A DNA stretch of 64,000 nucleotides from Xestospongia bergquistia. Lineage: Eukaryota; Porifera; Demospongiae; Haplosclerida; Petrosiidae. Where the stretch lies: the NCBI GenBank assembly GCA_963965975.1, contig OZ014415.1, positions 4,469,001 to 4,533,000 on the forward strand, given 5' to 3'. The translations under genes were made by a program, and so were the position numbers. Of the stretch, positions 24,886 to 36,540 are shown piece after piece; position 1 is the first letter of the stretch, and each line of letters opens with the position of its first letter. The notes under the pieces were generated by a model. The model ran no database searches. It had not been told where the DNA came from and saw only the letters and a list, made by a program, of their open reading frames with translations.

Positions 24886-25240
24886 TTAGTAAGTTAGTTT
24901 GCATTAACGCTCTAAAGTTTTTAAGTTAAAGACTTTAGAATGTTAAGACTATTGAGAAAAGTTTAAAAAGTAAACTGCTCAGTCTAAAGGACTTTATGGC
25001 ACTAACTAAATAAACAGCTATTAACAGTTTAGTAAGTTAGTTTGCATTAACTCTCTAAAGTCATTAAGTTAAAGACTTTAGAAGGTTTAGACTATTGAGA
25101 GTAGTTTATAAAGTAAACTGCTCAGTCTAAAGGACTTTATGGCACTAACTAAATAAACAGCTATTAACAGTTTAGTAAGTTAGTTTGCATTAACGCTATA
25201 AAGTCTTTAAGTTATATACCTTAGAAGGTTTAGACTATTT
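24470..25240 (+). repeat. 3-monomer tandem repeat (about 428 bp)
   Basis: The series TCTAAAGTTTTTA with TTTAAAAAGTAAAC, AACTCTCTAAAG with GAGTAG, and GTTATATAC occurs twice, about 428 bp apart (T-tract at 24,490 and 24,918). Related monomers occur at 22.77-23.1 kb in the neighbouring 12-mer. This is a local extension of that duplication. Confidence 0.6.
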
Positions 25241-26566
25241 AGGGAAGTTTATAAAGTAAACTGCTCAGTCTAAAGGACTTTATGGCACTAACTAAATAAT
25301 CACCTATTAACGGTTTAGTAAGTTTGTTTGCATTAACGCTCTAAAGTCTTTAAGTTAAAGACTTTATAAGTTTTAGACTATTGAGAGAACTTCATAAAGT
25401 AAACTTCTCTGTCTAAAGGACTTTATGGCACTAACTAAATAAACAGCTATTAACAGTTTAGTAAATTAGTTTGCATTATTCCTCTAAAGTCTTTAAATTA
25501 AAGACTTTAGAAGGTTTAGACTATAGATAGCAGTTTATAAAGTAAACTGCTCAGTCTAATGGACTTTATGGCACTAACTAAATAAACAGGTATTAACAGT
25601 TTAGTAAGTTAGTTTGCATTAACGCTCTAAAGTCTTTAAGTTAAAGACTTTAGAATGTTTAGTCTATTGACAGAAGTTAATAAAGTAAACTGCTCAGTCT
25701 AAAGGACTTTATATCACTAACTAAATAAACAGCTATTAACAGTTTAGTAAGTTACTTTGTGTTAACTCTCTAAAGTCTTTAAGTTAAAGACTTTAGACGG
25801 TTTAGACTATTCAGAGAAGTTTATAAAGTAAACTGCTCAGTCTAAAGGACTTTATGGCACTAACGAAATAAACAGCTATTAACAGATTAGTAAGTTAGTT
25901 TGCGTTAACGCTCTAAAGTCTTTAAGATAAAGACTTTAGAACTTTTAGACTATTGAGATAAAGTAAACTGTTCTGTCTAAAGATCTTTATGGCACTAACT
26001 AAATAAACAGCTATTAACAGTTTAGTAAGTTAGTTTGCATTAATGCTCTAATGTCTTTAAGATAAAGACTTTAGAAGGTTTAGACTGTTGAGAGAAGTTT
26101 ATAAAGTAAGCTGCTCAGTCTAAAAGACTTTATGGCACTAACTACATAAACAGCTATTAACTGTTTAGTAAGTTAGTTTGCATTAACGCTTTAAAGTCTT
26201 TAAGTTAAAGACTTTAGAATGTTTAGACTATTGAGAGAAGTTTATAAAGTAAACTGCTCAGTCTAAAGGACTTTATGGCACTAACTAAATAAACAGCTAT
26301 TAACAGTTTAGTAAGTTAGTTTGATTAACGCTCTAAAGTCTTTAAGTTAAAGACTTTAGAAGGTTTACACTATTGAGAGAAGTTTATGAAATAAACTGCT
26401 CAGACTAAAGGACTTTATGGCACTAACTAAATAAACAGTTATTAACAGTTTAGTAAGTTAGTTTGCATTAACGCTCTAAAGTCTTTAAGTTAAAGACTTT
26501 AGAAGGTTTAGTCTATTGACAGAAGTTAATAAAGTAAACTGCTCAGTCTAAAGGACTTTATATCAC

Positions 26567-27566
26567 TAAATAAATAAACAGCTATTAACAGTTTAGTAAG
26601 TTAGTTTGCATAACGCTGTAAAGTCTTTAAGTTAAATTCTCAGTAGGTTTAGACTACTGAGAGAAGTTTATAAAGTAAAATGCTCAGTCTAAAGGACTTT
26701 ATGGCACAAATTAAATAAACAGCTGTTAACAGTTTAGTAAGTTAGTTTGCATTAACGCTCTAAAGTCTTTAAGTTAGACACTTTAGAAGGTTTAGACTAT
26801 TGACACAAGCTTATAAAGTAAACTGCTAAGTCTAAAGGACTTTATGGCACTAAATAATAAACAGCTATTAACAGTTTTGTAAGTTAGTTTGCATTAACGC
26901 TCTAAAGTCTTTAAGTTAAAGACATTAGAAGGTTTAGACTTTTGAGAAAAGTTTATAAAATAAACTACTCAGTCTAATAGACTTTAAGGCACTAACTAAA
27001 TAAACAGCTGTTAACATTTTAGTAAGTTAGTTTCCATTAACGCTCTAAAGTCTTTAAGTTAAAGACTTTAGAAGGTTTAGACTATTGAGAGAAGATTATA
27101 AAATAAACTGCTCAGCCTAAAGGACTTTATGGCACTAACTAAATAAACAGTTATTAACAGTTTAGTAATATTGTCTGCATTAACGCTCTAAAGTCTTTAA
27201 GTTAAAGACTTTAGAAGGTTTAGACTATTGAGAGAAGTTTATAAAGTAAACTGCTCAGTCTAATGGACTTGATATCACTAACTAAATAAACAGCTGTTAA
27301 CAGTTTAGTAAGATTGTTTGCATTAACGCTCTAAAGTCTTTAAGTTAAAGACTTTAGAAAGTTTAGACTATTGAGAGAAGTTTATGAAATAAACTGCTCA
27401 GTCTAAAGGACTTTATGGCACTAACTAAATAAACAGTTACTAACAGTTTAGTAACATTGTCTGCATTAACGCTCTAAAGTCTTTAAGTTAATGACTTTAG
27501 AAGGTTTAGACTATTGAGAGAAGTTTATAAAGTAAACTGCTTAGTCTAAAGGACTTTATAGCACTA
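26567..27566 (+). repeat. 7-monomer tandem duplication in family B, copy 1
   Basis: Rare variants GTTAAATTCTCAGTA (26,631 and 27,630), TAATGGACTTGATATC (27,261 and 28,261) and AACAGTTACTAACAG (27,431 and 28,433) are all 999-1,002 bp apart (7 x 143 = 1,001). This copy lacks one T in GCATAACGCTG. The period equals that of the family-A minus block, but the variant series is different. Confidence 0.82.
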
Positions 27567-28568
27567 AATAAATAAACAGCTATTAACAGTTTAGTAAGTT
27601 AGTTTGCATTAACGCTGTAAAGTCTTTAAGTTAAATTCTCAGTACGTTTAGACTACTGAGAGAAGTTTATAAAGTAAAATGCTCAGTCTAAAGGACTTTA
27701 TGGCACAAATTAAATAAACAGCTGTTAACAGTTTAGTAAGTTAGTTTGCATTAACGCTCTAAAGTCTTTAAGTTAGACACTTTAGAAGGTTTAGACTATT
27801 GACACAAGCTTATAAAGTAAACTGCTCAGTCTAAAGGACTTTATGGCACTAACTAAATAATCAGCTATTAACAGTTTAGTAAGTTAGTTTGCATTAACGC
27901 TCTAAAGTCTTTAAGTTAAAGACATTAGAAGGTTTAGACTTTTGAGAAAAGTTTATAAAATAAACTACTCAGTCTAATAGACTTTAAGGCACTAACTAAA
28001 TAAACAGCTGTTAACATTTTAGTAAGTTAGTTTGCATTAACGCTCTAAAGTCTTTAAGTTAAAGACTTTAGAAGGTTTAGACTATTGAGAGAAGTTTATA
28101 AAATAAACTGCTCAGCCTAAAGGACTTTATGGCACTAACTAAATAAACAGTTATTAACAGTTTAGTAATATTGTCTGCATTAACGCTCTAAAGTGTTTAA
28201 GTTAAAGACTTTAGAAGGTTTAGACTATTGAGAGAAGTTTATAAAGTAAACTGCTCAGTCTAATGGACTTGATATCACTAACTAAATAAACAGCTGTTAA
28301 CAGTTTAGTAAGTTTGTTTTTGCATTAACGCTCGAAAGTCTTTAAGTTAAAGACTTTAGAAGGTTTAGACTATTGAGAGAAGTTTATAAAATAAACTGCT
28401 CAGTCTAAAGGACTTTATGGCACTAACTAAATAAACAGTTACTAACAGTTTAGTAACATTGTCTGCATTAACGCTCTAAAGTCTTTAACTTAATGACTTT
28501 AGAAGGTTTAGACTATTGAGAGAAGTTTATAAAGTAAACTGCTTAGTCTAAAGGACTTTATAGCACTA
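27567..28568 (+). repeat. 7-monomer tandem duplication in family B, copy 2
   Basis: Downstream partner of 26,567-27,566, with the same ordered variants. It has a small insertion giving GTTTGTTTTTGC near 28,313. The next monomer reverts to a different subtype with TATATTCATCAGAG, which marks the end of the duplication. Confidence 0.82.
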
Positions 28569-29719
28569 ACTAAATAAACAGCTATTAACAGTTTAGTAAG
28601 TTAGTTTGCATTAACGCTCTAAAGTCTTTAAATTAAAGACTTTAGAAGGTTTATATTCATCAGAGAATTTCATAACGTAAACTGCTCAGTTTATAGGACT
28701 TTTTGGCACTCACTAAATAAACAGCATTTAACAGTTTAGAAAGTTTGTTTGCATTAACGCTCTAATTTCTTTAAGTTAATGACTTTAAAAGGTTTAGACT
28801 GTTGAGAGACGTTTATAAAGTAAACTGCTCAGTCTAAAGGACTTTATGCCATTAACTAAATAAACAGCTATTAACAGTTTAGTAAGTTAGTTTGCATTAA
28901 CGCTCTAAAGTCATTAAGTTAAAGAGTTTAGAAGCTTTAGACTATTGAGAGACGTTTATAGAGTATACTGGCCAGTCTAAAGGACTTTATGGCACTAACT
29001 AAAGAAACAGCTATTAACAGTTTAGTAAGTTAGTTTGCATTAACGCTCTAAAGTCTTCAGTTAAAGACTTTAGAAGGTGTAGACTATTGAGAGAAGTTTG
29101 AAAAGTAAACTGCTAAGTCTAAAGGACTTTATGGCACTAACTAAATAAACAGCTATTAACAGTTTAGTAAGTTAGTTTGCATTAACGCTCTAAAGTCTTT
29201 AAGTTAAAGACTTTAGAGAGTTTAGACTATTGAGAGATTTTTATAAAGTAAACTGCTCAGTTTATAGGACTTTTTGGCACTAACTAAATAAGCAGCTATT
29301 AACAGTTTAGTAAGTTAGTTTGCATTAACGCTCTAAAGTCTTTAAGTTAAAGACTTTAGAAGGTTTAGACTATTGAGAGACGTTTATAAAGTAAACTGCT
29401 AAGTCTAAAAGACTTTATGGCAATAACTAAATAAACTGCTATTAACAGTTTAGTAAGTTAGTTTCCATTAACGCTCTAAAGTCTTTAAGTCAAAGACTTT
29501 AGAAGGTTTAGACTATTGAGAGAAGTTTATAAAGTAAACTGCTCAGTCTAAAGGACTTTATGGCACTAACTAAATAAACAGCTATTAACCGTTTAGTAAG
29601 TTAGTTTGCATTAACGCTCTAAAGTCTTTAAGTTAAAGACTTTAGAAGGTTTAGACTATTGAGAGAAGTTTATAAAATAAACTGCTCAATCTAAAGGACT
29701 TTATGGCACTAACTAAATA

Positions 29720-29745
29720 AACAGCTATTAACTATAGGACTTTTT
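29720..29745 (+). repeat. Truncated monomer, about 102 bp missing
   Basis: GCTATTAAC (ending at monomer base 46) is followed directly by TATAGGACTTTTT (from base 6 of the next unit). Only about 41 bp of one monomer remain. The phase shifts abruptly but both sides are normal B, as expected for unequal recombination or a deletion. Confidence 0.85.
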
Positions 29746-31437
29746 GGCACTAACTAAATAAGCAGCTATTAACAGTTTAGTAAGTTAGTTTGCATTAACG
29801 CTCTAAAGTCTTTAAGTTAAAGACTTTAGAAGGTTTAGACTGTGGAGAGACGTTTATAAAGTAAACTGCTCAGTCTAAAGGACTCTATGGCACTAACTAA
29901 AAAAACAGCTATTAACTGTTTAGTAAGTTAGTTTGCATTAACGCTCTAAAGTCTTTAAGTTAAAGACTTCAGTAGGTTTAGACTATTGAGAGAAGTTTAT
30001 AAAGTAAACTGCTCAGTCTAAGGACTTGATGGCACAAACTAAATAAAAAGCTATTAACAGTTTAGTAAGTTAGTTTGCATTAACGCTCTAAAGTCTTTAA
30101 GTTAAAGACTTTAGAAGGGTTAGACTATTGAGAGAAGTTTATAAAGTAAACTGCTCAGTCTAAAAGACTTTATGGCACTAACTAAATAAACAGCTATTAA
30201 CAGTTTACTAAGTTAGTTTCCATTAACGCTCTAAAGTCTTTAAGTTAAAGACTTTAGAAGTTTTAGACTATTGAGAGATGTTTATAAAGTAAACTGCTCA
30301 GTCTAAAGGACTTTATGGCACTAACTAAATAAACAGCTATTAACAGTTTAGTAAGTTAGTTTGCATTAACGCTCTAAAGTCTTTAAGTTAAAGACTTTAG
30401 AACGTTTAGACTATTGAGAGAAGTTTATAAAATAAACTGCTCTGTCTAAAGGACTTTATGGCACTAACTAAATAAACAGCTATTAAGAGTTTAGTAAGAT
30501 TGTCTGCATTAACGCTCTAAAGTCTTTACGTTAAGGACTTTAGAAGGTTTAGACTATTGAGAGAAATTTATAAAGTAAACTGCTCAGTCTAAAGGACTTT
30601 ATATCACTAATTAAATGAACAGCTATTAACAGTTTAGTAAGTTATTTTGCATTAACGCTTTAAAGTCTTTAAGTTAAAGACTTTGAAGGTTTAGACTATT
30701 GACAGAAGTTTAAAAAGTAAACTGCTCAGTCTGAAGGACTTTATGGCACTAACTAAATAAACAGCTATTAACAGTTTAGTAAGTGAGTTTGCATTAACGC
30801 TCTAAAGTCTTTAAGTTAAAGACTTTAGACAGTTTAGACTATTGAGAGATATTTATAAAGTAAACTGCTCAGTTTATAGGACTTTTTGGCACTAACTAAA
30901 TAAGCAGCTATTAACCGTTTAGTAAGTTAGTTTGTATTAACGCTCTAAACTCTTTAACTTAAAGACTTTAGAAGGTTTAGACTATTGAGAGACGTTTATA
31001 AAGTAAACTGCTCAGTCTAAATGACTTTATGGCACTAACTAAATAAACAGCTATTAACAGTTTAGTAAGTTAGTTTGCATTAACGCTCTAAAGTCTTTAA
31101 GTTAAAGACTTTAGAAGGTTTAGACTATTGAGAGAAGTTTATAAAGTAAACTGCTCAGTCTAAAGGACTTTATCGCACTAACTAAATAAACAGCTATTAA
31201 CAGTTTAGTAAGTTAGTTTGCATTAACGCTCTAAAGTCTTTAAGTTAAAGACTTTACAAGGTTTAGACTACTGAGAGAAGTTTATAAAATAAACTGCTCT
31301 ATCTAAAGGACTTTATGGCACTAACTAAATAAACAGCTATTAACAGTTTAGTGAGATTGTCTGCATTAACGCTCTAAAGTCTTTAAGTTAAAGACTTTAG
31401 AAGGTTTAGACTATTGAGAGAATTGTATAAAGTAAAC

Positions 31438-31465
31438 TGCTCACTCTATTAGTAAGTTAGTTTGC
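31438..31465 (+). repeat. Truncated monomer, about 42 bp missing
   Basis: GCTCACTCTATT jumps to AGTAAGTTAG, removing bases from about 10 to 51, most of dyad 2. ACTTTACAAGG on either side is 244 bp apart (31,251 and 31,495) instead of 286. The monomers before and after are nearly identical copies of each other, with CTGCTCTATC and TTTAGTGAGATTGTC, so the deletion sits inside a local 2-monomer duplication. Confidence 0.85.
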
Positions 31466-34400
31466 ATTAACGCTCTAAAGTCTTTAAGTTAAAGACTTTA
31501 CAAGGTTTAGACTACTGAGAGAAGTTTATAAAATAAACTGCTCTATCTAAAGGACTTTATGGCACTAACTAAATAAACAGCTATTAACAGTTTAGTGAGA
31601 TTGTCTGCATTATCGCTCTAAAGTCTTGAAGTTAAAGACTTCAGTAGTTTTAGACTATTGAGAGAAGTTTATAAAATAAACTGCTCAGTCTAAAGGACTT
31701 TATTGCAATAACTAAATAAACAGTGATTAACAGTTTAGTAAGATTGTCTGCATTAACGCTCTAAAGTCTTTAAGTTAAAGTCTTTAGAATGTTTAGACTA
31801 TTGAGAGATGTTTATAAAGTAAACTGCTCACTCTAAAGGACTTTATATCATTAACTAAATGAACAGCTGTTAACAGTTTAGTAAGTTAGTTTGCATTAAC
31901 GCTCTAAAGTCTTTAGGTTAAAGACTTCTGTAGGTTTAGACTATTGAGAGAAGTTTATAAAGTAAACTGCTCAGTCTAAAGGACTTTATGGCACTAACTA
32001 AATAAACAGCTATTAACAGCTTAGTTAGTTAGTTTGCATTAACGCTCTAAAGTCTTTAAGTTAAAGACTTTAGAAGGTTTAGACTATTGAGAGAAGTTTA
32101 TAAAGTAAACTGCTCAGTCTAAAAGACTTTATGGCACTAACTAAATAAACAGCTATTAACAGTTTAGTAAGTTAGTTTGCATTAACCCTCTATAGTCTTT
32201 AAGTTAAAGACTTTAGAAGGTTTAGACTATCGAGAGAAGTTTATAAAGTAAACTGCTCAGTATAAAGGACGTTATGGCACTAACTAAGTAAACAGCTATT
32301 AACAGTTTAGTAAGTTAGTTTGCATTAACGCTCTAAAGTCTTTAAGTTAAAGACTTTAGAGAGTTTAGACTATTGACAGATTTTTATAAAGGAAACTGCT
32401 CAGTATATAGCACTTTTTGGCACTAACTAAACAAGCAGCTATTAACAGTTTAGTAAGTTAGTTTGCATTAACGATCTAAAGTCTTTAAGTTAAAGACTTT
32501 AGACGGTTTAGACTTTTGACAGACGTTTATAAAGTAAACTGCACAGTCTAAAGGACTTTATGGCACTAACTAAATAAACAGCTATTAACAGTTTAGTAAG
32601 TTAGTTTTCATTAACGCTCTAAAGTCTTTAAGTTAAAGACCTTAAAAGGTTTAGACTATTGAGAGAAGTTTATAAAGTAAACTGCTCAGTCTAAAGGACT
32701 TTATGGCACTAACTAAATAAACAGCTGTTAACAGTTTAGTAAGTTAGTTTGCATTAACGCTCTAAAGTCTTTAAGTTAAAGAGTTTAGTAGGTTTAGACT
32801 ATTGAGTGAAATTTATAAAGTAAACTGCTCAGTCTAAAGGACTTTATGGCACTAACTAAATAAACAGCTATTAACAGTTTAGTACGTTAGTTTGCATTAA
32901 CACTCTAAAGTCTTTAAGTTAAAGACTTTACAAGGTTTAGACTATTGAGAGAAGTTTATAAAATAAACTGCTCAGTCTAAAGGACTTTATGGCACTAACT
33001 AAATAAACAGCCATTAACAGTTTAGTAAGATTATCTGCATTAACGCTCTAAAGTCTTTAAGTTAAAGGCTTTAGAAGGTTTAGACTATTGAGAGAATTGT
33101 ATAAAGTAAACTGCTCAGTCTAAAGGACTTTATATCACTAACTAAATGAACACCTATTAACAGTTTAGTGAGTTAGTTTGCATTAACGCTCTAAAGTCTT
33201 TAAGTTAAAGAGTTTAGTAGGTTTAGACTAATCAGAGAATTTCATAAAGTAAACTGCTCAGTCTAAAGGACTTTATGGCACTAACTAAATAAACAGCTAT
33301 TAACAGTTTTGAAAGTTTGTTTGCATTAACGCTCTAAAGTCTTTAAGATAAACACTTTAGAAGGTTTAGACTATTGAGAGAAGTTTATAAAGTAAACTGC
33401 TCAGTCTAAAGGACTTTATGGCACTAACTAAATAAACAGCTATTAAAAGTTTAGTAAGTTAGTTTGCATTAACGCTCTAAAGTCTTTAAGTTAAAGACTT
33501 TAGAAGGTTTAGACTATTGAGAGAAGTTTAAAAAGTAAACTGCTCAGTCTAAAGGACTTTATGGCACGAACTAAATAAACAGCTATTAACAGTTTAGTAA
33601 GTCAGTTTGCATTAACGCTCTAAAGTCTTTAAGTTATGACTTTAGAGAGTTTAGACTATTGAGAGATTTTTATAAAGTAAACTGCTCAGTTTGTAGCACT
33701 TTTTCGCACTAACTAAACAAGCAGCTATTAACAGTTTAGTAAGTTAGTTGGCATTAACGCCCTAAAGTCTTTAAGTTAAAGACTTTAGAAGGTTTAGACT
33801 ATTAAGAGACGTTTCTAAAGTAAACTACTCAGTCTAAAGGACTTTATGGCACTAACTAAATAAGCAGCTATTAACAGTTTAGTAAGTTAGTTAGCATTAA
33901 CGCTCTAAAGTCTTTAAGTTAAAGACTTCAGTAGTTTTAGACTATTGAGAGAAGTTTATAAAGTAAACTGCTCAGTCTAAAGGACTTTATGGCACTAACT
34001 AAATAAACAGCTATTAACAGTTTAGTAAGTTAGTTTGCATTAACGCTCTAAAGTCTTTAAGTTAAAGACTTTAGAAGGTTTAGACTATTGAGAGAAGTTT
34101 ATAAAGTAAACTACTCAGTCTAAAGGACTTTATCGCACTAACAAAATAAACAGCTATTAACAGTTTAGTAAGTTAGTTTGCATTGACGCTCTAAAGTCTT
34201 TAAGTTAAAGACTTTACAAGGTTTAGACTACAGAGAGAAGATTATAAAATAAACTGCTCAGTCTAAAGGACTTTATGGCACTAACTAAATAAACAGCTAT
34301 TAACAGTTTAGTAAGATTGTCTGCAATAACGCTCTAAAGTCTTTAAGTTAAAGACTTTAGAAGGTTTAGACTATTGAGAGAATTGTATAAAGTAAACTGC

Positions 34401-36235
34401 TCAGTCTAAAGGACTTTATATCACTAAATAAATGAACAGCTATTAACAGTTTAGTAAGTTAGTTTGCATTAACGCTTTAAAGTCTTTAAGTTAAAGAGTT
34501 TAGTAGGTTTAGACTAATCAGAGAATTTCATAAAGTAAACAGCTCAGTCTAAAGGACTTTATGGCACTAACTAAATAAGCAGCTGTTAACAGTTTAGTAA
34601 GTTAGTTTGCATTATCGCTCTAAAGTCTTTAAGTTAAAGACTTCAGTAGTTTTAGACTATTGAGAGAAGTTTATAAAGTAAACTGCTCAGTCTAAAGGAC
34701 TTTATGGCACTAACTAAATAAACAGCTATTAACAGTTTAGTAAGTCAGTTTGCATTAACGCTCTAAAGTCTTTAAGTTAAAGACTTTATGGAGTTTAGAC
34801 TATGGAGAGATTTTTATAAAGTAAACTGCTCAGTCTAAAGGACTTTATGGCACTGACTAAATAAACAGCTATTAACAGTTTAGTAAATTAGTTTGCATTA
34901 ACGCTCTAAAGTCTTTAAGTTAAAGACTTCAGTAGTTTTAGACTATTGAGAGAAGTTTATAAAGTAAACTGCTCAGTCTAAAGGACTTTATGGCACTAAC
35001 TAAATAAGGAGCTATTAACAGTTTAGTAAGTTAGTTTGCATTAAAACTCTAAAGTCTTTACGTTAAAGACTTTAGAAGTATTAGACTATTGAGAGTAGTT
35101 TATAAAATAAACTGCTCAGTCTAAAGGACTTTCTTGCACTAACTAAATAAACAGTTATTAACAGTTTAGTAAGATTGTCTGCATTAACGCTCTAAAGTCT
35201 TTAAGTTAAAGTCTTTAGAATGTTTAGACTATTGAGAGAAGTTTATAAAGTCAACTGCTCAGTCTAAAGGACTTTATATCACTAACTAAATAAACACCTA
35301 TTAACAGTTTAGTAAGTTAGTTTGCATTAACGCTCTAAAGTCTTTAGGTTAAAGACTTCAGTAGGTTTAGACTATTGAGAGAAGTTTATAAAGTAAACTG
35401 CTCAGTCTAAAGGACTTTATAGCACTAACTAAATAAACAGCTATTAACAGTTTTGTAAGTTAGTTTGCATTAACGCTCTAAAGTCTTTAAGTTAAAGACT
35501 TTAGAAGGTTTAGACTATTGAGAGAAGTTTATAAAGTAAACTGCTCAGTCTAAAAGACTTTATGGCACTAACTAAATAAACAGCTATTAACAGTTTAGTA
35601 AGTTAGTTTGCATTAACCCTCTATAGTCTTTAAGTTAAAGACTTTAGAAGGTTTAGACTATCGAGAGAAGTTTATAAAGTAAACTGCTCATTCTAAAGGA
35701 CTTTATGGCACTAACTAAATAAACAGCTATTAACAGTTTAGTAAGTTACTTTGCATTAACGCTCTAAAGTCTTTAAGTTAAAGACTTTAGAAGGTTTAGA
35801 CTATTGAGAGTCGTTTATAAAGTAAACTGCATAGTCTAAAGGACTTTATGGCACTAACTAAATAAACAGCTATTAACAGTTTAGTAAGTTAGTTTGCATT
35901 AACGCTTTAAAGTCTTTAAGTTAAATACTTCAGTAGTCTTAGACTATTGAGAGAAGTTTATAAAGTAAACTGGTCAGTCTAAATGACTTTATGGCACTAA
36001 CTAAATAAACAGCTATTAACAGTTTAGTAAGTTAGCTTGCATTAACGCTCTAAAGTCTTTAAGTTGAAGACTTTACAAGGTTTAGACTATTGAGAGAAGT
36101 TTATAAAATAAACTGCTCACTCTAAAGGACTTTATGGCACTAACTAAATAAACAGCTATTAACAGTTTAGTAAGATTGTCTGCATTAACGCTCTAAAGTC
36201 TTTAAGTTAAAGACTTTAGAAGGTTTAGAGAATTG

Positions 36236-36540
36236 AGAGAATTGTATAAAGTAAACTGCTCAGTCTAAAGGACTTTATATCATTAACTAAATGAACAGCT
36301 ATTAACAGTTTAGTAAGTTAGTTTGCATTAACGCTCTAAAGTCTTTAAGTTAAAGAGTTTAGTAGGTTTAGACTAATCAGAGAATTTCATAAAGTAAACT
36401 GCTCAGTCTAAAGGACTTTATGGCACTAACTAAATAAACAGCTATTAACAGTTTAGTAAGTTAGTTTGCATTAACGCTCTAAAGTCTTTAAGTTAAACAC
36501 TTTAGAAGGTTTAGACTATTGAGAGAAGTTTATAAAGTAA
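36236..36540 (+). repeat. Linker cassette of the long HOR, first occurrence
   Basis: Most of a 3-monomer cassette marked by GAATTGTATAAAG, TATATCATTAAC with AATGAACAG, and GACTAATCAGAGAATTTC. The same cassette precedes HOR copy 4 (47,396-47,827) and follows it (about 51,540-51,970). It is missing between copies 1 and 2. Confidence 0.75.

Larger units (their letters stand above)
28569..36235 (+). repeat. Mosaic family-B stretch without a simple HOR
   Basis: About 54 monomers of mixed subtypes. Recurring marks include GAATTGTATAAAG at 31,417, 33,091, 34,377 and 36,236 (spacings of 12 minus 42 bp, 9 and 13 monomers) and CTTTAGGTTAAAG at 31,911 and 35,342 (24 monomers). They appear in changing order, so no single period holds. 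Many of the subtypes are those of the long HOR to the right, so this looks like an older, scrambled relative of it. It includes two truncated monomers at about 29,732 and 31,450. Confidence 0.7.
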
